Source of the DNA: an uncultured Porphyromonadaceae bacterium | Lineage (GTDB): Bacteria > Bacteroidota > Bacteroidia > Bacteroidales > Muribaculaceae | Length of the DNA: 16,460 nucleotides | Direction: 5' to 3' | NCBI GenBank assembly: GCA_902462525.1 | Contig: CABQCA010000035.1 | Location: 1 to 16,460, forward strand | Program-made: the position numbers and the translations under genes | Notes under the pieces: generated by a model | The model's input: only the letters and a program-made list of their open reading frames with translations | The model's database searches: none | Told to the model about the DNA's origin: nothing | Shown here: in pieces, positions 6,717 to 14,442 of the stretch | Position numbering within the stretch: the first letter of the stretch is position 1 | How the letters are laid out: the number at the start of each line of letters is the position of its first letter

Positions 6717-7591
6717 AAAGATGTCCTGACGGTCATATAACTCATAACGACAGTCTGACTTTCTGCACGGAATGCGGCAAGCGTCTGGAGCCATATTCAG
6801 GTCCGGAGATTGTACAAGGCCACCGCGGGCAGAATGATAAAAAGGGCGCATGGTATGTTATAAAGCGTGTGCTCATAGTTCTTGCTGTTGTGATAGTGGC
6901 CGCAGTTCTGTGGATTTCCCATATCATCAACTCCACAACTTATCTTACGTTCAATACCGAGGCCGTTGTTTTCAGCAAGGGTGGCGGCAGTGAGTATGTG
7001 AGCATCGACTACGACGGCGTGATATGGGAAGTGACGTATTCACCTTACTGGATTGATTGTTCGGAGAGCGGTGACAATCTAATCCTGACAGCTTCGTCGA
7101 ATGCTACCGGTGAAACTCGCGAGGATCATATAACCGTAAAATCGGGGAAGATCGTATCGCAACTGCCTGTCGGTCAGCTTGCCGCGGCAACATATCTGAA
7201 TGTTAACCCGACATCTGTAAATGTTGACCGGGAAGGTAAAACTGTGTTTATAGCCATAGAGAGTGATGGTGTCACTCAGGATATAACATATCCGGGCGAC
7301 ATTTGCAGTGTCGACACCGACGTTCCGGGCGGTTTCAATGTTTCATTCGATTACAACGGGGGTGTATCGCGCAGCGGTACAATAACCGTGAAGGAAGACA
7401 ACCGACAGGCGAGTATAAGCGTGCATCAGACCGGAGACTGCCGTTATTGCAATGGCAATGGCAAGAATTCGTGTCCCTATTGCTTCGGAACGGGGTCGAT
7501 AGGCTTCGGTTACTTTTCCACTATCTGCACAGCGTGCGGAGGCTCCGGAGAGAAAACTTGCAGCTACTGCCGCGGCACCGGCGAATATTGA
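6713..7591 (+). CDS. Zinc-ribbon, single-span protein with two BACON domains and a DnaJ-like CxxCxGxG zinc domain
   Basis: ATG at 6713 overlaps the previous stop by four bases. An upstream in-frame start at 6623 would lie inside the PrsW-like gene and is rejected. The 292-residue product begins with a zinc ribbon (Cys4, His8, Cys18, Cys21), then a basic stretch and a membrane span at about 50-71. That predicts the N-terminus in the cytoplasm and the rest in the periplasm. Two BACON-type beta domains follow (about 75-153 and 160-240); the second has the YLNVNPTSVNV opening and the ISVHQTG ending typical of the family. The tail holds four repeats like those of the DnaJ central zinc domain: CRYCNGNG (243), CPYCFGTG (254), CTACGGSG (272) and CSYCRGTG (283). 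Spacers of 3, 10 and 3 residues are shorter than in DnaJ. There is no J domain. It may be a folding-state or redox sensor, or a client-binding component. Confidence 0.82.
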   Translation: MKRCPDGHITHNDSLTFCTECGKRLEPYSGPEIVQGHRGQNDKKGAWYVIKRVLIVLAVVIVAAVLWISHIINSTTYLTFNTEAVVFSKGGGSEYVSIDYDGVIWEVTYSPYWIDCSESGDNLILTASSNATGETREDHITVKSGKIVSQLPVGQLAAATYLNVNPTSVNVDREGKTVFIAIESDGVTQDITYPGDICSVDTDVPGGFNVSFDYNGGVSRSGTITVKEDNRQASISVHQTGDCRYCNGNGKNSCPYCFGTGSIGFGYFSTICTACGGSGEKTCSYCRGTGEY

Positions 7592-7654
7592 ATACGGTTG
7601 ATGGCAGACTCCCGCTGTGTGCTGTGGAGAGGCAAACTTTCGTAGAGCGGCTGT

Positions 7655-7688
7655 TGTTTACAAATAGCGATATTGATTAATGTAAACA
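7655..7688. repeat. Perfect 8-bp inverted repeat directly before the MFS exporter start
   Basis: TGTTTACA (7655-7662) and TGTAAACA (7681-7688) are exact reverse complements separated by 18 bases. The second arm includes the A of the ATG start codon. It could be an operator or an RNA hairpin that masks the start. No TAnnTTTG promoter box was found in the 96-base gap, so its role is undecided and chance is possible in AT-rich sequence. Confidence 0.4.
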
Positions 7689-8935
7689 TGGCTGCTTTTA
7701 CAGATTCTAATTTGAGGCAAGCCGGCCAGACAGGACAGGCAAGACGATACTATGTATTTATTATTGTTTATCTTGTGTTGCTGAGCGCATTCGGGTCCTT
7801 TGTCAATGACATGTATCTGCCGACATTGCCCGATATGGTGCGTTCGTTCCATGCCACCATATCGACAGTCCAGCTTGGTCTGGCTTTCGGTATGATCGGG
7901 CTTGGTCTCGGACAGATAATATTGGGGCCCCTAAGCGACAGATTCGGCCGAAAACCTATTCTTATCGGCTCTCTGGCAGTGTTCTGCATCGGAGCCGTGT
8001 GCAGCGTATGGTCTGAAACGATTCATGTTTTCATATGGTGGCGTCTTGTGCAGGGACTTGGCGCATCGGGCGGCTATTTCCTTGCCCGCACCATACCGAC
8101 CGACATGTATACCGGTAAGACGCTTGCGAAAGTCATGGCTCTTGTCGGGGCTATCAATGGCTTTGCTCCGGCAAGCGCTCCTATACTTGGCGGTATAGTT
8201 GCAGATTCATTCGGGTGGCAGGGAATATTCTGGATACTGGCAGGTTTCGGTATCATGCTTCTGCTGATGGTGCCTTTCTATAAGGAATCGCTTGATAAGA
8301 GCAGCCGAGTGTCAGGCCGCTTCGGTGTGGCTTTCAAGAATTACGTGGTGCTTGCGCGCAACAAATATTTTGTTATTCATGTGATGCTGAAAGGGAGCGC
8401 GCTGGGTATTCTTTTCGCTTATATTTCGTCGGCTCCGTTCATAATTCAGGATCATTACGGCTATACCCCGTTGCAGTTCGGTCTGTTTATGGGCTTCAAC
8501 GCCGTGTTCACGGCCTTAGGATCGGTCACGGCTCTGCGGTTCAAGCCGTTGAAGAAATCGGTAGTAGTAGCGGGTCGTCTGCTGATGCTTGTCGCCATAG
8601 CCCAGTTTGCGTGCTTCTATCTGGTAGACAGCATCTGGGTGTACGAACTTCTGAATCTTCCGATGCTGTTCAGCCTGGGCATGCTGTTCACCATAGGCAA
8701 TACTCTGGCGATGAATGAAGGCCGTGCACATGCCGGCGATGCGTCGGCTCTAATCGGTCTTGCGGGTTATATATTCGGGGCTGTCGTTTCGCCGCTTGTC
8801 GGTCTCGGCGACATACTGCATTCTACGGCAATTGTAATCGCTGTTCTGGCTTTGATCACTCTTGTTTTCGCCCGCATGAGCAGGGAGTTGCCCGCCGATC
8901 TGATGTCGGATTCGGATGTCACGTCTCAAAAATAG
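7688..8935 (+). CDS. MFS multidrug exporter, Bcr/CflA type
   Basis: I use the ATG at 7688; an in-frame TTG at 7673 would add only five residues. The 415-residue product has about 12 hydrophobic segments. NDMYLPTLPDM (40-50) lies at the end of the first span, as in Bcr/CflA proteins. MFS motif A, GPLSDRFGRKP, is at 80-90. RLVQGLGASGG (119-129) matches the family's R.lQglGa segment, and GFAPASAPILGG (158-169) is the antiporter-like motif. Members export drugs or small metabolites by proton antiport across the inner membrane. It is separated by 96 bases from the BACON gene and is followed by the promoter of relA. It may belong to the end of the upstream operon or be transcribed alone. The substrate cannot be told from sequence. 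Confidence 0.87.
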   Translation: MAAFTDSNLRQAGQTGQARRYYVFIIVYLVLLSAFGSFVNDMYLPTLPDMVRSFHATISTVQLGLAFGMIGLGLGQIILGPLSDRFGRKPILIGSLAVFCIGAVCSVWSETIHVFIWWRLVQGLGASGGYFLARTIPTDMYTGKTLAKVMALVGAINGFAPASAPILGGIVADSFGWQGIFWILAGFGIMLLLMVPFYKESLDKSSRVSGRFGVAFKNYVVLARNKYFVIHVMLKGSALGILFAYISSAPFIIQDHYGYTPLQFGLFMGFNAVFTALGSVTALRFKPLKKSVVVAGRLLMLVAIAQFACFYLVDSIWVYELLNLPMLFSLGMLFTIGNTLAMNEGRAHAGDASALIGLAGYIFGAVVSPLVGLGDILHSTAIVIAVLALITLVFARMSRELPADLMSDSDVTSQK

Positions 8936-8980
8936 CGTGATGTTTTTGGAGTCCGGAGCCGAATAATAGAAGATTTTTTG

Positions 8981-8988
8981 TAACTTTG
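8981..8988 (+). promoter_or_regulatory. -7 box of the relA promoter
   Basis: TAACTTTG fits the Bacteroidota -7 consensus TAnnTTTG. No good -33 TTTG is seen about 20 bases upstream. Initiation near 8994 would leave a leader of about 19 bases. This argues for the ATG at 9013 rather than an in-frame TTG at 8986, which overlaps the box. Confidence 0.6.
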
Positions 8989-9012
8989 GACTTGTTTCCA
9001 AGAAATACGCGA

Positions 9013-11229
9013 ATGGAAGAATTTTTGAACAAAGAGGAGCGGTCGAAATTGCCCGTGAAATGTCTTACATTGGTCCATAGCCTCGGCAAAGCGCTTGAAA
9101 AAAGCGATTTCGCAAAGGTGCGCAAGGCCTATGCGGAAGCAGACCCGACGTTGCTCCCCGGCCGCGACCGATTCGGCTTCAATGCGCTTATGGCGTCGAT
9201 AGATACCGCTACCGCTCTTTGCCGGAGCATAGACCCTGACCGCAATATGGTGATAGCCATACTGCTGACGCCGCTGATGCGAAGCTCGGCCATTACTGAA
9301 ACCGACCTTGAACAAGAGTGGGGCGCCGATGTTGCCGGAATGGTTCATGGCCTTGCCAAGGTCAGCACCATTTACAGTAAAGCCGCAGCAGTAGAAAGTG
9401 AGAACTTCCGTAAACTTCTGCTCACGTTCGCGCAGGATATCCGAGTGATTATCATAATGATAGTCGATCGTCTGACCCTCATGCGCGCCATCAATCATCA
9501 TCCAGCCGAGAATCTCGTGCGAGAAACAGCCAACGAGGCGAATTATCTATACGCCCAGCTGGCACACCGTCTGGGTCTGTACGCCATAAAGTCGGAACTG
9601 GAGGATATGTCGCTGAAATACAGCAACCGCGATGTCTACAGTCGCATAGCACACGATCTCAGTGAAACAAAAAAACTCCGTGACGCATACATCGCCGACT
9701 TCATCGCTCCTCTCAAGGCAAAACTTGAAGCAGAAGGCCTTAAGTTCGAAATAAAGGGGCGGACAAAGAGTATATATTCCATTTGGAACAAGCTTAAAAA
9801 ACAGCACAATACAATCGACGATATATTCGACCTCTTTGCTATCCGCATAGTGATCGACTGTCCTCCCGAACGCGAAAAGGCCGAGTGCTGGCTCGCTTAT
9901 TCGATAGTTACGGATATGTACCGTCCCAATCCCAGCCGCATGAAGGACTGGATAAGTATCCCTAAAAGCAATGGTTATGAGAGCCTGCATATCACTGTCT
10001 ATGGGCCGGCCGAGCGCTGGGTCGAGGTGCAGATACGCACGCACCGCATGGACGTTATCGCCGAAAAAGGTCTTGCGGCGCACTGGCGCTACAAAGGCAT
10101 AAAGAGCGAGAACGGCCTCGACGCATGGATGAACAACGTGCGCGATATTCTCGAGGCAGCCGAAACCGGCCCTATGGAGCTGATGCGGAACTTCAAGATG
10201 GATGTGTATTCGCATGAAGTTTTCGTGTTCACTCCCAAGGGCGATCTCTACAAACTGCCGCAGGGCGCTACGGTGCTCGACTTTGCCTTTCACGTTCATT
10301 CGCGTGTCGGCACCCAGTGTGTCGGCGGAAAGGTGAACGGGCGTAACCGCAAGATAAACCATCGTCTTGCAAGCGGCGATACTGTTGAAATTTTAACTTC
10401 TCCGCGTCAGGAACCCAGCCGCGACTGGCTGTCGATAGTGGTGACATCCAAGGCTAAGTCGAAGATCCGGGCAGTCCTTAAGGAGGCAGAACACCGCACG
10501 GCCGAGATAGGCAAGGAATTGCTCCAGCGCCGCTTCGCAAACCGAAAGATAGAACTCGACGAAGCCACAATGTCGCGTACTGTCACCAAGATGGGCTACC
10601 GCGATGCCATTGGGTTCAACAGTGCTGTGGGAGCCGGAGAAATTGATGTGAACGATGTGGTGGAAACATATCTGGCCTGCATAGAAAAATTTGCCAAGGC
10701 CGAGGAGGGTGAACATGTGTCGGCTGCCACATATGTTTTACCTCAGCCATCAGAGGAAAGCGTTTCGACCGATAAAGGAACGGATGTCGTGGTTATCGGC
10801 GATGATATAAAAGGCATAAACTACCGATTGGCAAAATGTTGCAATCCTATTTACGGCGACCCTGTATTCGGGTTCATATCTGCGGAGGGTGTCATTAAAA
10901 TCCATCGCAACGATTGCCCCAATGCCGCCCACATACGTCAGCGCTACGGTTACCGTATAATTCGCACACGTTGGAGCGGCCAGGTCGGCAGCCAGTTCCC
11001 GGCGACACTCCGTGTGGTGGGAAAGGACGACATAGGTATAGTGACCAACATAACATCGATAATAAATAAAGAAAAATCAGTATCTTTGCGTGGCATTGCC
11101 ATTGATTCGCACGATGGTCTGTTTTCAGGCACACTGAGCGTCGGCGTGTCGGATGTCAATGAGTTAAACCGACTGATTAAGAAAATAGAAACAATAAAAG
11201 GCGTTAAGAATGTTCAGCGCGAAAAGTAA
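9013..11229 (+). CDS. relA: RelA/SpoT-family (p)ppGpp synthetase with degenerate hydrolase domain
   Basis: The 738-residue product has the full long-RSH layout: HD-like domain (about 40-200), synthetase (about 240-362), TGS (400-463, EVFVFTPKG), a cysteine-containing segment with LAKCCNPI (606-613), His631 and Cys635, and a C-terminal ACT domain (664-736). The synthetase is intact: GRTKSIYSIWNK (249-260), DLFAIRIV (273-280), PKSNGYESLH (317-326), EVQIRT (338-343) and AAHWRYKG (355-362). It makes pppGpp or ppGpp from GTP or GDP and ATP. The hydrolase site is broken: the HDxxED motif reads TPLMRS (86-91), and ADRLHNMRT reads VDRLTLMRA (151-159). The HxxxVA helix lacks its His. Synthesis-only activity is therefore expected. 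The synthetase keeps the RxKD motif of bifunctional enzymes (RMKD, 309-312) rather than RelA's ExDD. It overlaps the next gene by 20 bases. Confidence 0.9.
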   Translation: MEEFLNKEERSKLPVKCLTLVHSLGKALEKSDFAKVRKAYAEADPTLLPGRDRFGFNALMASIDTATALCRSIDPDRNMVIAILLTPLMRSSAITETDLEQEWGADVAGMVHGLAKVSTIYSKAAAVESENFRKLLLTFAQDIRVIIIMIVDRLTLMRAINHHPAENLVRETANEANYLYAQLAHRLGLYAIKSELEDMSLKYSNRDVYSRIAHDLSETKKLRDAYIADFIAPLKAKLEAEGLKFEIKGRTKSIYSIWNKLKKQHNTIDDIFDLFAIRIVIDCPPEREKAECWLAYSIVTDMYRPNPSRMKDWISIPKSNGYESLHITVYGPAERWVEVQIRTHRMDVIAEKGLAAHWRYKGIKSENGLDAWMNNVRDILEAAETGPMELMRNFKMDVYSHEVFVFTPKGDLYKLPQGATVLDFAFHVHSRVGTQCVGGKVNGRNRKINHRLASGDTVEILTSPRQEPSRDWLSIVVTSKAKSKIRAVLKEAEHRTAEIGKELLQRRFANRKIELDEATMSRTVTKMGYRDAIGFNSAVGAGEIDVNDVVETYLACIEKFAKAEEGEHVSAATYVLPQPSEESVSTDKGTDVVVIGDDIKGINYRLAKCCNPIYGDPVFGFISAEGVIKIHRNDCPNAAHIRQRYGYRIIRTRWSGQVGSQFPATLRVVGKDDIGIVTNITSIINKEKSVSLRGIAIDSHDGLFSGTLSVGVSDVNELNRLIKKIETIKGVKNVQREK
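11081..11088 (+). promoter_or_regulatory. Possible internal -7 box within the end of relA
   Basis: TATCTTTG matches TAnnTTTG exactly, is followed by GCG, and is preceded by an unusually AT-rich run (11058-11080) inside the ACT-coding region. It lies about 120 bases before the lipoprotein gene and could drive the downstream genes separately. No -33 box is evident, and the match falls inside a coding sequence, so chance is a real alternative. Confidence 0.3.
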
Positions 11230-12046
11230 AACAATTATAGTATCGGTTCTTCTTACGGCTCTGGCAGCCTGTGGAAACGGCGATCGTGAGGAGGCAGCGG
11301 CTCTGTTGGATGAAAGCCGGACCGAAATTACTAATCATAACTATCAAAAGGCTTTGGAATTGCTCGATACCATCAATAGCCGCTACCGTGAGCAGACCGA
11401 AATTCGCCGCGAGGGGCTGACGGTGCGAGCCCAGGCTATGGAAGGTATTGCTATGGACAGTATCTCGGCCGGCGACCAGGCTCTTGCCGAGGCAACTATC
11501 AGGGTGCAGAGTCTTGAAAACGATTTCAAGCATATTGACAGCAACGTCGGACTCGACGGCTATTATATTCCCAAGTCGGCAACTGATAAGGTGATGACTT
11601 CCACCGGTATACAGCCGCGAGTGTCGGACGACGGACATTTTTATATCGTGGCCAATGTGCAGGGCCGTTCCATAGGGCTGAATGCAGTGCAGTTCACTGC
11701 CGACGGCGAGACCATTCAGTCTGCGGTCATAGCACCGGGCAGAGTGATAGATGTAGAAGGCTCCACTATAGCCTCTTTTACGCCCGAAGATCTTGAAGGA
11801 ATGGGATCATGGCTTGTAAATCATGCCCTTGCTTCCAAATGTTATCTTCTGGGTACCAAAGGCAAAATTGAAATACCGTTGAGCAAGAACCTCAAGGATC
11901 AGCTTGCTGCCTGTGCGGCATATTCAGCAGCTTTGCAGGCAAAAAGGCTGGCTCTTGTTCACCGTGAGAAGTACGAACGCATGCTTGCCGCAGCCCGTGA
12001 CCAGCTTGCAAATCTGCAACAGACACCTCAGAACGATGAAAAATAA
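11210..12046 (+). CDS. Lipoprotein of unknown function
   Basis: A 278-residue protein with a basic N-terminus and hydrophobic signal (about 8-18), then a lipobox LAAC at 18-21. Cleavage before Cys21 and lipid attachment are expected. The residues after Cys (GNGDREE) include acidic ones, which in Bacteroidota can go with export to the cell surface; this is uncertain. Residues about 25-100 are helical, with a TPR-like start (YQKALELLDTINSRY). The middle (about 115-205) looks like beta strands (HFYIVANVQGRSIGLNAVQF). The C-terminus (about 220-270) is a helix rich in Ala, Lys and Arg that could be a coiled coil. I do not recognise the family. It overlaps relA by 20 bases and rfbB by 11 bases, so translation is probably coupled with both. 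Confidence 0.8.
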   Translation: MFSAKSKTIIVSVLLTALAACGNGDREEAAALLDESRTEITNHNYQKALELLDTINSRYREQTEIRREGLTVRAQAMEGIAMDSISAGDQALAEATIRVQSLENDFKHIDSNVGLDGYYIPKSATDKVMTSTGIQPRVSDDGHFYIVANVQGRSIGLNAVQFTADGETIQSAVIAPGRVIDVEGSTIASFTPEDLEGMGSWLVNHALASKCYLLGTKGKIEIPLSKNLKDQLAACAAYSAALQAKRLALVHREKYERMLAAARDQLANLQQTPQNDEK

Positions 12047-13157
12047 GAATACATGGCTCGTGACGGGTGGCGCAGGTTTTATCGGCGTCAACTTCGTGAA
12101 ATTGCTCCTTGCCGAAGGACTTGGCAGGGTAGTGGTGCTCGATGCCCTGACATACGCAGGTAACATCTCGTCGCTAAGGGAGGAAATCGAGAAAGGTACA
12201 ATAGAATTTATAAAAGGTGATATAGGCGATGAAGAGCTTGTGACAGACCTTCTGGACAAGATAAAGCCTGATTATATAGTGAATTTCGCCGCCGAGTCGC
12301 ATGTCGACCGTTCGGTCGACAATCCGAAACCTTTTGTAGTCAGCAATGTTCTCGGTACGCAGAATATGCTTGAATGTGCCCGGCGCTATGTGATGTCGGG
12401 GAATGATTTGAAAAAGTTTGTCCAGATAGGTACTGATGAGGTTTACGGAGATCTTGATATCGATTTCGAAGAACCAAGACCGCTTGAGGCATTATCCGCG
12501 GACCTTAAGCGTCCGGTAAGGGTCTATGGTTCGGAATCTTTTAAGGAGACATCGCTGTTGAAACCATCGTCGCCCTATTCGGCGTCGAAGACATCGGCCG
12601 ATCTGATGGCGCTGGCTTATTTTCGAACTTTCGGTTTGCCGGTTGTGGTGACACGCTGCAGCAACAACTACGGTCCGTATCAGTTTCCTGAAAAGCTCAT
12701 ACCTCTGATGATTAACAATATAGAGGAGGGCAGGCCGCTTCCTGTCTACGGCAAAGGACTGAATGTGCGCGACTGGATTTATGTCGACGACCATTGCCGC
12801 GGTGTGATTCTTGCCGCCGAAAAGGGCCGTCCGGGTGAAGTCTATAACTTCGGCGGGTATTGTGAAATGCGCAATATCGATTTGGTGCACAGACTTATAG
12901 AAATGGTGAGTCTGCATCTTCCATCAAACACCTCGGAGCCGGAAATACGATTTGTAGCCGACCGTCCCGGACATGACCGCAGGTATGCTATCGATGCAGC
13001 CAAATCGATGGCCGAACTTGGCTGGAGGCCGGTCGTGAATCCTGACGAAGGCTTCCGAAGAACCGTCGAATGGTACCTTGACAATGGAGAATGGGTGCGC
13101 GATATAGTGGAAGGCGACTATCGCAAGTATTACGAAAAAATGTATAGTAATCGTTGA
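12036..13157 (+). CDS. rfbB: dTDP-glucose 4,6-dehydratase
   Basis: The ATG at 12036 puts the NAD-binding start at the N-terminus; an upstream in-frame start at 11904 would lie deep inside the lipoprotein gene. The 373-residue enzyme is an extended short-chain dehydrogenase. It has TGGAGFIG (10-17), AAESHVDRS (85-93), the catalytic TDE in GTDEVYGD (132-139), YSASK with Tyr181 and Lys185, and RCSNNYGPYQFPEKLIP (207-223). It converts dTDP-glucose to dTDP-4-keto-6-deoxyglucose, the branch point for deoxy and amino sugars. Between TDEVYG and YSASK there is a longer loop than in the Escherichia coli enzyme. A three-base gap leads to rfbA, which makes its substrate. Confidence 0.95.
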   Translation: MKNKNTWLVTGGAGFIGVNFVKLLLAEGLGRVVVLDALTYAGNISSLREEIEKGTIEFIKGDIGDEELVTDLLDKIKPDYIVNFAAESHVDRSVDNPKPFVVSNVLGTQNMLECARRYVMSGNDLKKFVQIGTDEVYGDLDIDFEEPRPLEALSADLKRPVRVYGSESFKETSLLKPSSPYSASKTSADLMALAYFRTFGLPVVVTRCSNNYGPYQFPEKLIPLMINNIEEGRPLPVYGKGLNVRDWIYVDDHCRGVILAAEKGRPGEVYNFGGYCEMRNIDLVHRLIEMVSLHLPSNTSEPEIRFVADRPGHDRRYAIDAAKSMAELGWRPVVNPDEGFRRTVEWYLDNGEWVRDIVEGDYRKYYEKMYSNR

Positions 13158-13160
13158 ATA

Positions 13161-14039
13161 ATGAAAGGAATAATTCTGGCAGGCGGTTCAGGTTCGAGAC
13201 TCTATCCCATCACACTCGGAGTGTCGAAGCAGCTTATACCGGTCTACGACAAGCCTATGGTGTACTATCCGCTGACGGTGCTCATGCTTGCCGGCATAAG
13301 AGATATACTTCTGATAAGCACGCCTGCGGATCTGCCTCATTTCCAGCGGTTGCTCGGCGATGGCTCTCACTTTGGAATACATCTGGCATACGCGGAACAA
13401 CCACGTCCCGAAGGCCTTGCGCAGGCATTCACAATAGGACGCAGTTTCGTGGGCGATGACGCCGCATGTCTTGTACTCGGTGACAATATCTTCTACGGAC
13501 AGGGATTTACCGGTATGCTCCGGCAGGCTGTGGTCAATGCCGGTGCCGGACTGGCTACGGTTTTCGCCTATACGGTTCCCGACCCCAGCCGCTACGGAGT
13601 TGTGACGCTCGACGCCGACGGTAATGCCGTAGAAATAGTCGAAAAACCCAAAAATCCGGGCAGCGACAAAGCCGTAACGGGGCTTTATTTCTATCCGTCG
13701 GGTATTTGCGATATTGCTTCGTCAATAAAGCCTTCTGCGCGTGGAGAACTGGAAATAACGACTGTGAACGAGCACTACCTTTATGAAAACAAGCTGAAAG
13801 TTCTTTGTTTCGGCCGAGGCTTCGCATGGCTGGATACGGGGACTGTTGATTCATTGATGGAGGCGTCGGCGTTTGTGGAAGCTATCCAGAAACGTCAGGG
13901 GCTGCTTGTGGCATCGCCCGAAGAAGTGGCTTTCCGCTGCGGATACATTACGGCCGCACAGCTCGCCGAACTTGCAGAACCGCTCGTATCTACGAATTAT
14001 GGCAAATATTTAGCACATCTTGCAAATGGTGGAAACTGA
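13161..14039 (+). CDS. rfbA: Glucose-1-phosphate thymidylyltransferase
   Basis: This 292-residue protein has the RmlA pattern: LAGGSGSRLYP (6-16), SKQLIPVYDKPM (22-33), metal-binding Asp108 in LGDNIFYG (106-113), EIVEKPKNP (158-166), and WLDTGT (223-228). The length is normal for the family. It joins glucose-1-phosphate with dTTP to give dTDP-glucose and pyrophosphate, the first committed step for dTDP sugars; RmlA enzymes are commonly feedback-inhibited by the end product. rfbC and rfbD of the rhamnose route are absent here. Ketoisomerase and aminotransferase genes follow instead, so the pathway probably leads to an amino sugar. The 3' end overlaps the next gene by 14 bases. Confidence 0.95.
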   Translation: MKGIILAGGSGSRLYPITLGVSKQLIPVYDKPMVYYPLTVLMLAGIRDILLISTPADLPHFQRLLGDGSHFGIHLAYAEQPRPEGLAQAFTIGRSFVGDDAACLVLGDNIFYGQGFTGMLRQAVVNAGAGLATVFAYTVPDPSRYGVVTLDADGNAVEIVEKPKNPGSDKAVTGLYFYPSGICDIASSIKPSARGELEITTVNEHYLYENKLKVLCFGRGFAWLDTGTVDSLMEASAFVEAIQKRQGLLVASPEEVAFRCGYITAAQLAELAEPLVSTNYGKYLAHLANGGN

Positions 14040-14442
14040 AGTACCTTATATTATCGAACTGCCGAGGATTACCGATCCGAGAGGCAATCTGTCGTTTGTT
14101 CAGAACGGACACGAATTTCTGCCATTCGATATGGTGCGGGCCTATTGGATATACGATGTTCCGGCAGGCGAGGAGCGAGGCTCACATTCGCACATCAAAG
14201 CTAAATCGTTGATTATCGCAGCCGGAGGCAGCTTCGATGTTGAGCTTTACGACGGTTCAAAGTATTGGAATTTTACTTTGAACCGCCCTTATAATGGCCT
14301 GTATGTACCGCCGGGCTACTGGCGTACGCTCACCAATTTTTCGTCGGGCTCGGTGTGCCTGTCGCTGACATCGTTGCCTTATAGCGAGGATGATTATATC
14401 CGGGACATCGATGAATTCAAACGAATGAAAGCTTGCAGATGA
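14026..14442 (+). CDS. fdtA: dTDP-6-deoxy-hex-4-ulose 3,4-ketoisomerase (FdtA/QdtA-like cupin)
   Basis: ATG at 14026 gives 138 residues, close to the usual length of about 140; an in-frame TTG lies six bases upstream. The protein is a small cupin of the FdtA/WxcM type: ITDPRGNLSF (15-24), WIYDVPAGEERGSHSH (41-56) with the metal- or substrate-site pair His54 and His56, and YVPPGYWRTLTNFS (93-106). These enzymes move the keto group of dTDP-4-keto-6-deoxyglucose to C3, ready for transamination. FdtA gives the galacto and QdtA the gluco product, and sequence alone does not let me separate them; the symbol is provisional. It sits between rfbA and a sugar aminotransferase, the expected order, and overlaps the next start (ATGA). 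Confidence 0.82.
   Translation: MVETEVPYIIELPRITDPRGNLSFVQNGHEFLPFDMVRAYWIYDVPAGEERGSHSHIKAKSLIIAAGGSFDVELYDGSKYWNFTLNRPYNGLYVPPGYWRTLTNFSSGSVCLSLTSLPYSEDDYIRDIDEFKRMKACR

Noticed and set aside
5988..6851. A 287-codon open frame on the minus strand.
   Set aside because: It lies entirely opposite the PrsW-like gene and the start of the BACON gene. Its translation is full of His, Arg and Cys with no recognisable domain, while the plus-strand frames carry clear motifs.
7592..7654. Search for a terminator or promoter between the BACON gene and the MFS exporter.
   Set aside because: No stem with a T-tract and no TAnnTTTG box was found, so I cannot say where the upstream operon ends.
8936..8980. 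Possible terminator after the MFS exporter, where a run of T (8975-8979) is visible.
   Set aside because: No convincing stem precedes the T run. The sequence is better read as promoter-flanking AT-rich DNA of relA.
9547..10362. A 271-codon open frame on the minus strand.
   Set aside because: It is opposite the conserved synthetase and TGS regions of relA, and its product matches no family I know. It is a shadow of codon bias.
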